From positions 1 to 60,763 of the forward strand of contig JBFFWQ010000022.1 in assembly GCA_041570195.1 (NCBI GenBank): a DNA stretch of 60,763 nt, in the 5' to 3' direction. The stretch comes from UBA11865 sp041570195. GTDB lineage: Bacteria; Chloroflexota; Anaerolineae; Promineifilales; Promineifilaceae. The notes below the pieces were generated by a model. That model had not been told where the DNA came from, ran no database searches, and worked only from the letters and a program-made list of their open reading frames with translations. This document shows, one piece after another, positions 7,316 to 14,324 of this stretch (its first letter is position 1; every line of letters begins with the position of its first letter). The position numbers and the translations under genes are program-made.

Positions 7316-8545
7316 TTGGACTTATCCGATCCACCTGGCTCCGAGCCCAACCCTGAGAAAATCGACCGATCGCGTCTGCTCTTGGCCCTGCTATTCGTTC
7401 TAGCCGTGATAGTCGCTGCTTTCGCCTTCGTTCAGCAAGCCGATCTTCGAGAAGCTGCCGACGCCCGGGCCACGGCCGAGTCCGATGCCCAAGTAACTGC
7501 TGATGCCACAGAGCGTGCCCAAGCGCCAGCTTCGCCCGATGACGTCGTCGACCAACCGGCAAGAAATGAACCTCGACGACAGCTTCTCACCCAGCTTCGT
7601 ACTCCCATGTTCGAGCGTGAGGGCCAGATACTCGCCGCCAGCCTTAGCCCTGACGCCAGACGTATAGCCACGGCCGGCGACGACGGCACGCCCCGCATCT
7701 GGGACGTGGAAAGCGGCGATCTCCTGGCCGAGCTGTCAGGTCATGCCGACCCCGTCAGAGTTGCTCATTTCAGCCCCGATGGGTCGCTACTGGTCACCGC
7801 CGACGACGATGGCGGCATGGAACTTTGGGACGGAGTTACGTTCCAGAACCTGGCCAGCGTCGAAGTGAATATCTCGGCCGTGCGCGCCGCCGACTTCAGC
7901 CCGGACGGAACCTCGCTGCTCACCGCCGGAGACGACGGCCGCGTCCGCATCTGGCGCATTTCTGTCGAGGCACCCGGCGCTGCAACCTTGTCCGCCGATC
8001 TTGTTCTGGAAAGCCGAAATGATCGCATCACTACCGCCGCCTTCAGCCCCGACGGCAGTAGGATCGTCGCCGCTGGTAACGATGGCCTGGCCCGAATCTG
8101 GGACGCGCATACGGGGACTGCCCTGGCCGATCTCGATGGCCATGATGCCCAGATCAATTCGGCCGCCTTCAGCCCCGACGGCGCTCGGGTCGCCACGGCC
8201 GGCGCCAACGGCGTCGTACGAATATGGGACGTCTCGACCGCGCCACCGGCCGAACCGTTCATCTTGAACGCCCACGACGGGCCAGTTCACAAGGCCGCTT
8301 TTTATCCAGACGGTTTGCTGCTGGTCACGGCCGGCTGTGATGAACAGAATATCCCTTGCCAGACCGCCTCGGCCCGCGCCTGGGATGCCGAAACGGGCGA
8401 ATTACTGACTGAATGGCTAATAGACTCGCCTGGAGTCACATCAGCCAACCTGAGCCCGGACGGGCAACACCTGCTGACCATTGGCGCCGATGGCCTGGTT
8501 CAACTGGCCAGCATCCACCTGAATACCATACTTGAACATGAATGA
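7316..8545 (+). CDS. membrane-anchored WD40 repeat protein
   Basis: A 409-residue protein with a short cytoplasmic N terminus, one hydrophobic helix at about 20-40 (LLLALLFVLAVIVAAFAFV), an Ala/Glu-rich linker (ADLREAADARATAESDAQV), and six or seven WD40 blades. The blades show the repeated AxFSPDGxxxxTAGDDGxxRIW pattern (for example LSPDARRIATAGDDGTPRIWD, FSPDGSRIVAAGNDGLARIWD). The product is probably a protein-interaction platform. The helix-linker-WD40 layout equals the C-terminal half of nSTAND-WD40 signalling proteins of filamentous bacteria, but no ATPase part is found upstream (7068-7315 is non-coding), so it may be a detached C-terminal module. Start TTG 7316 is the first start after an in-frame stop at 7301; no convincing ribosome site. 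Confidence 0.82.
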   Translation: MDLSDPPGSEPNPEKIDRSRLLLALLFVLAVIVAAFAFVQQADLREAADARATAESDAQVTADATERAQAPASPDDVVDQPARNEPRRQLLTQLRTPMFEREGQILAASLSPDARRIATAGDDGTPRIWDVESGDLLAELSGHADPVRVAHFSPDGSLLVTADDDGGMELWDGVTFQNLASVEVNISAVRAADFSPDGTSLLTAGDDGRVRIWRISVEAPGAATLSADLVLESRNDRITTAAFSPDGSRIVAAGNDGLARIWDAHTGTALADLDGHDAQINSAAFSPDGARVATAGANGVVRIWDVSTAPPAEPFILNAHDGPVHKAAFYPDGLLLVTAGCDEQNIPCQTASARAWDAETGELLTEWLIDSPGVTSANLSPDGQHLLTIGADGLVQLASIHLNTILEHE

Positions 8546-8577
8546 AAATGTACGGACTCATAGGCCAAGCACTATCT

Positions 8578-8599
8578 ATCCTGTAAATCCTGTCTATTC
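8578..8599 (+). repeat. 9-nt-period CCTGT repeat (copy 1)
   Basis: ATCCTGTAA followed by ATCCTGTCT; the same nonamer pattern recurs at 50469-50505 and 51706-51733. It lies just after the WD40 gene. Confidence 0.55.
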
Positions 8600-8781
8600 T
8601 TGAAGAAGATCACACGCGCAAGCCGTTTGGGAGGCCCCATTTCCGATTCTGCCCATACCATATCAATCAGCGCCAACAATTGGAGCAACGGGTGGTTGGG
8701 TGATACCATTGTCCTGAGCCTTTTCAGTTAAGTTGACGGTTAGCACTATCAACTTTACTTGAATTGGCTCTTTTTTCAGGG

Positions 8782-8804
8782 TAGGGATTTATGCCCTACC
8801 CTCA
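8782..8804. repeat. left direct repeat bounding the hydrolase/WYL cassette
   Basis: A 23-bp sequence (core TAGGGATTTATGCCC) is repeated with one mismatch at 10758-10780 in the same orientation, the two copies enclosing the AT-rich gene pair. Here it also lies inside a palindrome, GGGTAGGG (8779-8786) and CCCTACCC (8794-8801) around a 7-nt loop. Bases 8600-8778 show no gene. Confidence 0.7.
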
Positions 8805-8828
8805 CATAAGTAGCAATTGAGAGATAGA

Positions 8829-9611
8829 TCACTTATTGAGAAAATCCAGCACAAGCTGATTGAAGATCTCGGGTTTTTCCATATTTGGCAGATGTGCCGT
8901 GCCTTCGATTGTCTGATGTATTCCATTTGGAATTTTATTTACCATAATTTCGGTTGCACGCGCCATTTCAGGGTGCTCTAAACCTCCATTGATAACCAAT
9001 GTCGGACATGCAATCTCATGTAGACGTTCAATTGCAGGCGGTGTTAGTGGGTTGACGGGCTGACTATCAGCGATAAAAAATGTGTTATTCTGAACAGCGG
9101 TTTTGTTCATTTCGGTTGCTTTTTTACGAATATCGCTATTAACTTCATTCGGTTCACGATACATGCCATCAATCCAGATACGAATCTGTAATTCTGAGGT
9201 AGTGGCAGTGTCACCTTGTTGCATCGCGCCGAACATCTCCACCATGTAGCGTGGTGGTTCGCCTTGCATCTCGAACCCAGATGGTGTTGCATTGATGACG
9301 ATTAATGACAACACTTTCTTGGGATGCTGGATAGCAAAATCGATATATGCTGTACCACTTAGAGAGCATCCGACTAAATGCGCCTTTTCAATATTCAGTG
9401 TGTCCATCAAAGATAGCAATTCTTCACTGCGCGAAATTGGCTGAGTCGCAAGTTTTGATTGACCATAGCCCTGCATATCGAAACGCACGACGCGATAATT
9501 TTCTGCAAAAGCGTCCCATTGTGCATCCCACATACGGCTATCAACAAAGCCAGCATGTCCGAGAATCACTGTTTCGCCTTGCCCTGCAATTTCATGGTTG
9601 AGTGTTGACAT
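8829..9611 (-). CDS. alpha/beta hydrolase
   Basis: A 260-residue alpha/beta hydrolase. The oxyanion-hole strand is VILGHAGFVDSRMWDAQW, the nucleophile elbow VGCSLSGTA carries the catalytic serine, and the catalytic histidine is in EGTAHLPNMEKP near the C terminus. The acid is less clear, in the LVINGGLEHPE region where most members have Asp. Substrate unknown; the AB_hydrolase_1 fold includes esterases and ester-lactonases. ATG 9611 is chosen because AAGGAT stands 8 nt before it; the longer frame would run through the operator. The gene is distinctly AT-rich compared with flanking genes, diverges from a WYL regulator, and is probably under its control. Confidence 0.85.
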   Translation of the reverse strand: MSTLNHEIAGQGETVILGHAGFVDSRMWDAQWDAFAENYRVVRFDMQGYGQSKLATQPISRSEELLSLMDTLNIEKAHLVGCSLSGTAYIDFAIQHPKKVLSLIVINATPSGFEMQGEPPRYMVEMFGAMQQGDTATTSELQIRIWIDGMYREPNEVNSDIRKKATEMNKTAVQNNTFFIADSQPVNPLTPPAIERLHEIACPTLVINGGLEHPEMARATEIMVNKIPNGIHQTIEGTAHLPNMEKPEIFNQLVLDFLNK

Positions 9612-9649
9612 GTTGTTCATCCTTTTGAGTATGCGATGTTCGTTACTTT

Positions 9650-9693
9650 CATGATAGAATGACTTGCATGACATCTGTTGTCATTCTATCATG
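9650..9693. promoter_or_regulatory. perfect nested inverted repeat, probable WYL-regulator operator
   Basis: CATGATAGAATGAC (9650-9663) and its exact reverse complement GTCATTCTATCATG (9680-9693) are separated by 16 bp. A second, inner repeat TGACA-tctgt-TGTCA (9669-9683) overlaps it. The element occupies the whole divergent intergenic space between the hydrolase (start 9611) and the regulator (start 9691 or 9706), the position expected for an autoregulatory operator controlling both genes. Confidence 0.8.
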
Positions 9694-9705
9694 AACGTGG
9701 TTTCT

Positions 9706-10647
9706 ATGCGTGCAGATCGACTCTTGAAATTGATGTTATTGTTGGAAAATAGGGGCAAAATGACCGCCGCAGCATTAGCAGAGGAGTTGGAAGTTTCAAC
9801 TCGAACGATTTTGCGGGATATTGATGCACTCTCATTTTCAGGGGTGCCGATTTATGCTGAAGGGGGGCATGGTGGTGGCATTTCTCTGGATGAAAATTAT
9901 CGTGTGAAATTGAATGGCCTGAAAGAAGCGGAAGTGCAAGCATTGATTGTTTCCAGCAATGCTTCTTTATTAGCGGATATTGGCTTGGAAGATGCAGCAG
10001 AGCAGTCTCTACTCAAATTATTGACTGCCCTTCCTTACTTATATGAGCAATCTGCAAAGCAATTCCAGAATCGGATTTACCTTGACCCCGTCGCATGGTG
10101 GCATAGTCAGCAAACCCTCACACATCTCAATATCGTACAGGGTGCGGTTTATAACAACCGTATCATTGAAATCGATTATCAACGGCATGATGGTAGCTAT
10201 CTTACACGTACTGTGCATGCTTATGGCCTCGTTGCCAAAGCAAGTGTCTGGTATCTGATTGCAGCACATGATGAACAATTTAGAAGTTACCGCATTTCAC
10301 GTATCAAGCGTGTAAATGTATCACAGGAAACGTTCGTTCGAGATGACACATTCAATCTTGCAGATTATTGGCAAGAGAGTACCAGCAATTTCCTCGAAAA
10401 TATCTCTTATTTCGTCTTTAAGCTCGAAATTCACCCTGACAGCAAAAATATGGCAACGTGGTATTCACCCGGATATTCTGACGCACAGGGTACGACCGTT
10501 GATGGATGGTATATCCGGCAATACTATGTCGATTCGCTGGAACTAGCGGCAATGTTTGTAGTGGGATTGGGCAATCAGGTCAAAATAATTGAACCTGAAG
10601 AACTCAAAGTAGCTGTAGCAGCAAAAATTAAATCCCTCACTATTTAG
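9706..10647 (+). CDS. HTH/WYL-domain transcriptional regulator (YafY-like)
   Basis: A 313-residue regulator with an N-terminal winged helix (RADRLLKLMLLLENRGKMTAAALAEELEVSTRTILRDIDALSFSGVPIYAEGGHGGG, the HTH_11 pattern) and a WYL domain about residues 130-230 (RTVHAYGLVAKASVWYLIAAHDEQFRSYRISRIKRV), where the W-Y-L triad is visible in SVWYLIAA. A WCX-type extension closes the protein. WYL domains sense small ligands or nucleic acids; the ligand here is unknown. ATG 9706 was chosen by domain alignment; ATG 9691 (five codons earlier) overlaps the operator and is also possible. AT-rich composition matches the divergent hydrolase, indicating that the pair moved together. Confidence 0.87.
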   Translation: MRADRLLKLMLLLENRGKMTAAALAEELEVSTRTILRDIDALSFSGVPIYAEGGHGGGISLDENYRVKLNGLKEAEVQALIVSSNASLLADIGLEDAAEQSLLKLLTALPYLYEQSAKQFQNRIYLDPVAWWHSQQTLTHLNIVQGAVYNNRIIEIDYQRHDGSYLTRTVHAYGLVAKASVWYLIAAHDEQFRSYRISRIKRVNVSQETFVRDDTFNLADYWQESTSNFLENISYFVFKLEIHPDSKNMATWYSPGYSDAQGTTVDGWYIRQYYVDSLELAAMFVVGLGNQVKIIEPEELKVAVAAKIKSLTI

Positions 10648-11005
10648 CCGTCCTCTGTGCCAGCAACATAAAAATATACGGACATATGCTCACCAGCGTT
10701 CATGCCTGCTAGGGAAGTGGATATCATTCAAGTCAAATAGGCTCGGACGTTTGCTATTAGGGATTTATGCCCCACCCTCAGCTAAGTGGAGAACAGTTGC
10801 GAATTTAAGTTCACCTACCACGCCGATCTACAACTGTGATCCTGAAAGCAAGCCACCAAATCGGCAGGTTGGTTTTTATTTTGAACCGTGGCTTGCTTAG
10901 TATCACAAAGATCTACAGTGACTTGAATACAAGACTTGCCTCTATAGTCGACAAATGTCAAGAAAAATGCCAAACTCCTATCACATTTGCCACTGCTGCC
11001 AGTAG
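10648..11005. other. intergenic stretch with the right-hand direct repeat
   Basis: No gene is seen. Bases 10758-10780 repeat the sequence at 8782-8804 with one substitution, and similarity fades a few bases beyond. The remainder is AT-rich and holds no recognisable promoter or RNA. Confidence 0.6.
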
Positions 11006-11083
11006 GGAATAACCATAAACACACTTCAACTTACCATCGACGACAACTCACTTAGGACACGAGAAGACCTGGTTACCGATGCC

Positions 11084-11689
11084 TTGAGGACCGCAATTCT
11101 TCGTGGAACGTTCAAACCTGGAGAGAAACTGGATCAGCAACAGATTTCCGCCGATCTAGGAGTGAGTCCTAGCCCGGTTCGCCAAGCACTACGAACCTTG
11201 GCCGCCGAAGGCTTGGTTACGATTATTCCAAATCGGGGTGCCACCGTTACCGAGCGATCGATCGAAGAATTGGAGGAGCTGCAGTTTATCCGCCGTATGT
11301 TGGAAGGAGCAGCGGCGCGACGCGGCGCCCCAAGAATGGATGATTCGCGGCTGGAAAGCCTGGCAGCAATTCTTGACAAAGCGGAAAAGACGAGCGACTT
11401 TGAGGAAATCCTAGCCTTGAACAATGAATTTCACGCCGCTATATATAGCGCATTTCCACAGCCGACGCTGATGCGCCATATCCAGCAACTACGAAATAGA
11501 GTTGCGCCATATAACCGCGTCTATCTGGAAAGCGCTGGTAGCAAAGAAGTCGCTTTGGCCGGGCACCGGCGCATTTATGAAGCGTGTATACGCCGAGACG
11601 GGAAACAAGCCGAAGAAGAAACCAGCAAACACCTGGAACAGGTATTTCTGGGTACTGTTAAGTTGACCCAGAGCACGGCAAACAATTGA
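11084..11689 (+). CDS. GntR-family regulator with FCD domain (FadR subfamily), N terminus probably longer
   Basis: An N-terminal winged helix (RTAILRGTFKPGEKLDQQQISADLGVSPSPVRQALRTLAAEGLV) and an all-helical FCD ligand domain with the usual conserved positions (LALNNEFHAAIYSAF, and a His in VALAGHRRIYEACIRRD near the C terminus). FadR-type regulators bind organic acids, often with a metal. TTG 11084 is the first standard start in frame, but the frame is open from 11006 and encodes LQLTIDDNSLRTREDLVTDA, which is family-typical sequence. The natural start is therefore likely near 11015, where only ATA codons stand; either a rare start or a base error. A decayed hydrolase follows. Confidence 0.8.
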   Translation: MRTAILRGTFKPGEKLDQQQISADLGVSPSPVRQALRTLAAEGLVTIIPNRGATVTERSIEELEELQFIRRMLEGAAARRGAPRMDDSRLESLAAILDKAEKTSDFEEILALNNEFHAAIYSAFPQPTLMRHIQQLRNRVAPYNRVYLESAGSKEVALAGHRRIYEACIRRDGKQAEEETSKHLEQVFLGTVKLTQSTANN

Positions 11690-11720
11690 TTGGGACAAGC
11701 CAACAAATCACCCTCGGCGA

Positions 11721-11975
11721 CGGCCGCTCATCTACTTTCACGGCTGGCCCAGTTCCCGGCTCAAAGCCAGCATGGTGATGCCCACGGCGCTTAGGCAGGT
11801 CATCCGCATCATCGCCCCCGATCGCCCCAGCTTTGGCCTCTCGGACTTCAAGCCCAGTCGCAAACTGGTGGATTGGCCTACCGGCGTCGTCGCGTTGCTG
11901 GCGCCCTAAATCTAGATCGTTTTGTCGTCATTGGGTTATCCGGTGGCGGCCCATACGCGGCCATAGGCGCCCTGA
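11721..11975 (+). pseudogene. decayed alpha/beta hydrolase remnant
   Basis: Frame 1 from 11721 reads RPLIYFHGWPSSRLKAS, then VIRIIAPDRPSFGLSDFKP and KLVDWPTGVVALLAP before a stop. After a frame change, 11915-11972 gives LDRFVVIGLSGGGPYAAIGA, the nucleophile-elbow strand of the same family. The strand order (HGWPGS oxyanion segment, DRPGFG loop, G-x-S-x-G elbow) is that of an intact hydrolase, but a frameshift and loss of everything after the elbow show decay. The 3' end lies on the opposite strand of the crtY tail, marking a rearrangement junction. Confidence 0.75.
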
Positions 11976-13229
11976 AGATCCCGACACGCCCGAGCGCGCC
12001 GCCCACACTCGCCGGTGGAGTAAGGCCCGCAAGAACGGCCGCGGCGGCAGGGTGGGGATGATGGCCAGGTGCTCCCAAGGCGGCGCGGCTTCGTCGAGGA
12101 ATCGAAAGATCCGGCCGATCGAATTATTGGCGAACATAGCCTCGAAGATAGGCCGCACTTCTTCGCCCCGCTCCTCCATGACGTCCAGCAAGATAGAATC
12201 GCACAGCCGGTAACGGTAAGGGTCGGCCGGCACGTCGAAGGGCCGGCCGGTCCGCAACAACGAGTCGATGATAGCCGCCGAGTCCGCGTGAATCCGGCTG
12301 AAGGCGTAGCCGGTTGTAGGCTTGATCCGGCCGCCCCTGGCCCCAATGCTCATCACCCGCCGGCCGAGTCGCCGCGCGAACGGTTGATCGCTGATGGGGA
12401 TGCAGCCTTTCTCCCGGCGCACGATCTCATAGGTCTCGATGCCCAGCTGCTCCTTGATGTAGCCTCGCAATGCCCCCACATAATCGTAATCGCCGTGTCC
12501 CAATACGGCTTTCGAGAAGATAGTGTACTCGACCAATGCCTGCCGCTCGTCAAAAGGCAGGAGGTAAAAGAAACGGGTCTCCCCTTCTTGCGACGCCCGG
12601 AAATCCATCAGGGTGGCCACTTCGGGATCGAAGGAAGATTTATCTGTCCGGATCTCCCAACCGGCGAAGTGCAGCTTCAGGTGATGGTATCTGCTAGGAT
12701 AGGTCTGGACATCCGCCCGGCCGTAACAGCTATCGAAGACCCATTTCGCGCTAACCGTCTGATCGTCGATGAGAACCTGCGCTTCGTAAGGCCCATCCTC
12801 GATTTGTCTGACCCGGCCGCGCTTGAAAGTGATATTGTCACGCGCCGCCAGGTCCTCCCGCACGAATTTGTAGAAGTCCAGGCCGCGGATCACGTTGTAG
12901 CGATAAGCGCCCAGCTCGGCGATGCGCTCCAAACCAGGGGACACGAATCGCAGCCGGGACCAGGATCGATCCACGATGGATTCGAACGGGGTGGTGCGGT
13001 CAGACCAGAAACCCCAGGTACGATCGTTCTGGCGCTTCGGCGATTGGTCGACGATCAGCATCTTTTTGTCGCCCAGCGAGCTATGCGCCAGGTGATAAGC
13101 CAGGCTCAAACCCGACAACCCGCCCCCGGCGATGATGTAATCATAGTGTTCGACAGCGCCACCGGAAATGAGACGCAGATTCTTTGGATTTAGGGGATTT
13201 GAACTTCTGGACTTCCAATTCTCATTCAT
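11928..13229 (-). CDS. crtY: lycopene cyclase, Bacteroidetes-type CrtY
   Basis: A FAD-binding cyclase that closes the ends of lycopene to beta-ionone rings. The dinucleotide motif is YDYIIAGGGLSGLSLAYHL (about 29-47), followed by LIVDQSP and NDRTWGFW, and LKLHFAGWEI, TLMDFRASQEGETRFFYLLPF and ALVEYTIFS in the middle. These match the CrtY form common in Bacteroidota rather than CruA or the CrtYcd pair. GARGGRIKPTTGYAFSRI is the conserved C-terminal FAD segment. The first 25 residues precede the domain and may be untranslated; a GTG near residue 26 is an alternative start. The last 15-25 residues are antisense to the decayed hydrolase, so the original stop was replaced. Third gene of crtI-crtB-crtY. 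Confidence 0.88.
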   Translation of the reverse strand: MNENWKSRSSNPLNPKNLRLISGGAVEHYDYIIAGGGLSGLSLAYHLAHSSLGDKKMLIVDQSPKRQNDRTWGFWSDRTTPFESIVDRSWSRLRFVSPGLERIAELGAYRYNVIRGLDFYKFVREDLAARDNITFKRGRVRQIEDGPYEAQVLIDDQTVSAKWVFDSCYGRADVQTYPSRYHHLKLHFAGWEIRTDKSSFDPEVATLMDFRASQEGETRFFYLLPFDERQALVEYTIFSKAVLGHGDYDYVGALRGYIKEQLGIETYEIVRREKGCIPISDQPFARRLGRRVMSIGARGGRIKPTTGYAFSRIHADSAAIIDSLLRTGRPFDVPADPYRYRLCDSILLDVMEERGEEVRPIFEAMFANNSIGRIFRFLDEAAPPWEHLAIIPTLPPRPFLRALLHRRVWAARSGVSGSSGRLWPRMGRHRITQ

Positions 13230-13301
13230 TATTTACGCCCGATAACTCGTGCTGATCCCCCTAGAGGAGTCAATCCCCTGGAGGAAATAGGCATCCAAAT
13301 G

Positions 13302-13333
13302 CTGGCCGCCTGACGGCTGAAAGCTGAAAGCCA
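13302..13333. repeat. degenerate heptamer repeat tract (tract c)
   Basis: Units CTGACG GCTGAAA GCTGAAA GCC at 7-nt spacing, in the gap between crtB and crtY and ending just 2 bp before the crtB stop codon. Confidence 0.7.
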
Positions 13334-13334
13334 T

Positions 13335-14276
13335 TTACCGAGTACGCCACCAAAGACCGGGGATCATGCGCAGCTTCGCGTGACCGCTGAGGTAGGCTCG
13401 CCGGTTGAATACATCGTAATCGTGGGCCTCGATATCGCTCAGTATCTCCTGGTAGAAACCGGCCGCTGCGGCCACCGCCAACCGGCCGTCCTTGTGCAGC
13501 ATGGCGATGCCAGGCCAGGCCTCGGCATAGAGGCGCCGGTTGCGCTGGATCTGGAAGCGCATGAACTGTCGCCAGCGTTCACTCACTTCGCCGACCGCCA
13601 GGTCCGCTTCCGACAAACTGTATTCGGCCAATTCCTGGGCCGGCAGGTATACGCGTCCTGCCCGCTGATCTTCGCCCACGTCGCGCAGGATATTGGTGAT
13701 CTGCAGCGCCACGCCCAGCTTGATCGCGTAGGGGATGGCCCGCGGACCCGAATAGCCAATAATGTGTTTACTCATCAGTCCCACGGTCGAAGCCACGCCA
13801 TAAGCGTAGGCTGCCAAGTCATCGAAGGTCTGATATCGATTCTGGACCAGGTCGCGGCCAACTCCTTCGATGAGCTGCTCGGCATAACGAGGCGGGATGG
13901 CGAAGCGCTGCCGGGTATCGGCCCAGGCCAGTGCCACCAGGTCCTCGTCGTCTGGCTGGACTGAGAAGATCTTGAGCTTCCATTCTTCCAGGCGCTGTCC
14001 CGCGTCTGGGCCCGGCCGATCGACGATATCGTCGCTCACCCGGCAAAAAGCGTACAGGGTTCGCATGGCTCGCCGCTTTTCGGCCGGCAGCAGCCTGGTG
14101 GCCAGAGAAAAGGAGCGGCTATGAATCGCGGTTAACTCTGCGCAGTACTCATACGCTTCGGCCAGCCGGGCCGCATCGGTCGCCGGCCTGGTTCGCGCTA
14201 AGGCGGCCGGAACATCAGCCTCTTGAGCCAGGCTTAACAAGTTTTTTTCCCAGGTCAGAGTCGGTAGGGTAGTCAT
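13335..14276 (-). CDS. crtB: phytoene synthase CrtB
   Basis: A 313-residue squalene/phytoene synthase that joins two geranylgeranyl diphosphates head to head. The first aspartate-rich motif is RVSDDIVDRPG (residues about 79-89), the second is QITNILRDVGEDQRAGRVYLP (about 193-213), both binding the diphosphate-Mg clusters. AIHSRSFSLATRLLP opens the catalytic core, as in bacterial CrtB. The N-terminal 35 residues are longer than in most CrtB proteins but have a good ribosome site (GAGG, 5 nt before ATG 14276). crtI lies 48 bp upstream and crtY 105 bp downstream in the same direction. Confidence 0.95.
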   Translation of the reverse strand: MTTLPTLTWEKNLLSLAQEADVPAALARTRPATDAARLAEAYEYCAELTAIHSRSFSLATRLLPAEKRRAMRTLYAFCRVSDDIVDRPGPDAGQRLEEWKLKIFSVQPDDEDLVALAWADTRQRFAIPPRYAEQLIEGVGRDLVQNRYQTFDDLAAYAYGVASTVGLMSKHIIGYSGPRAIPYAIKLGVALQITNILRDVGEDQRAGRVYLPAQELAEYSLSEADLAVGEVSERWRQFMRFQIQRNRRLYAEAWPGIAMLHKDGRLAVAAAAGFYQEILSDIEAHDYDVFNRRAYLSGHAKLRMIPGLWWRTR

Positions 14277-14324
14277 GGCGTCCTCAGAATTCCGGCGGGC
14301 AGGATGTCAAATCAGCGGGATCGG

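Noticed and set aside
8779..8801. GGGTAGGG/CCCTACCC palindrome as a terminator of the hydrolase gene
   Set aside because: On the hydrolase strand it is followed by an A-run, not a T-run; it is better described as part of the bounding repeat.
12069..13193. 374-codon plus-strand open frame opposite crtY
   Set aside because: It is antisense to a well-supported cyclase gene and shows only the mirrored codon bias of GC-rich DNA.
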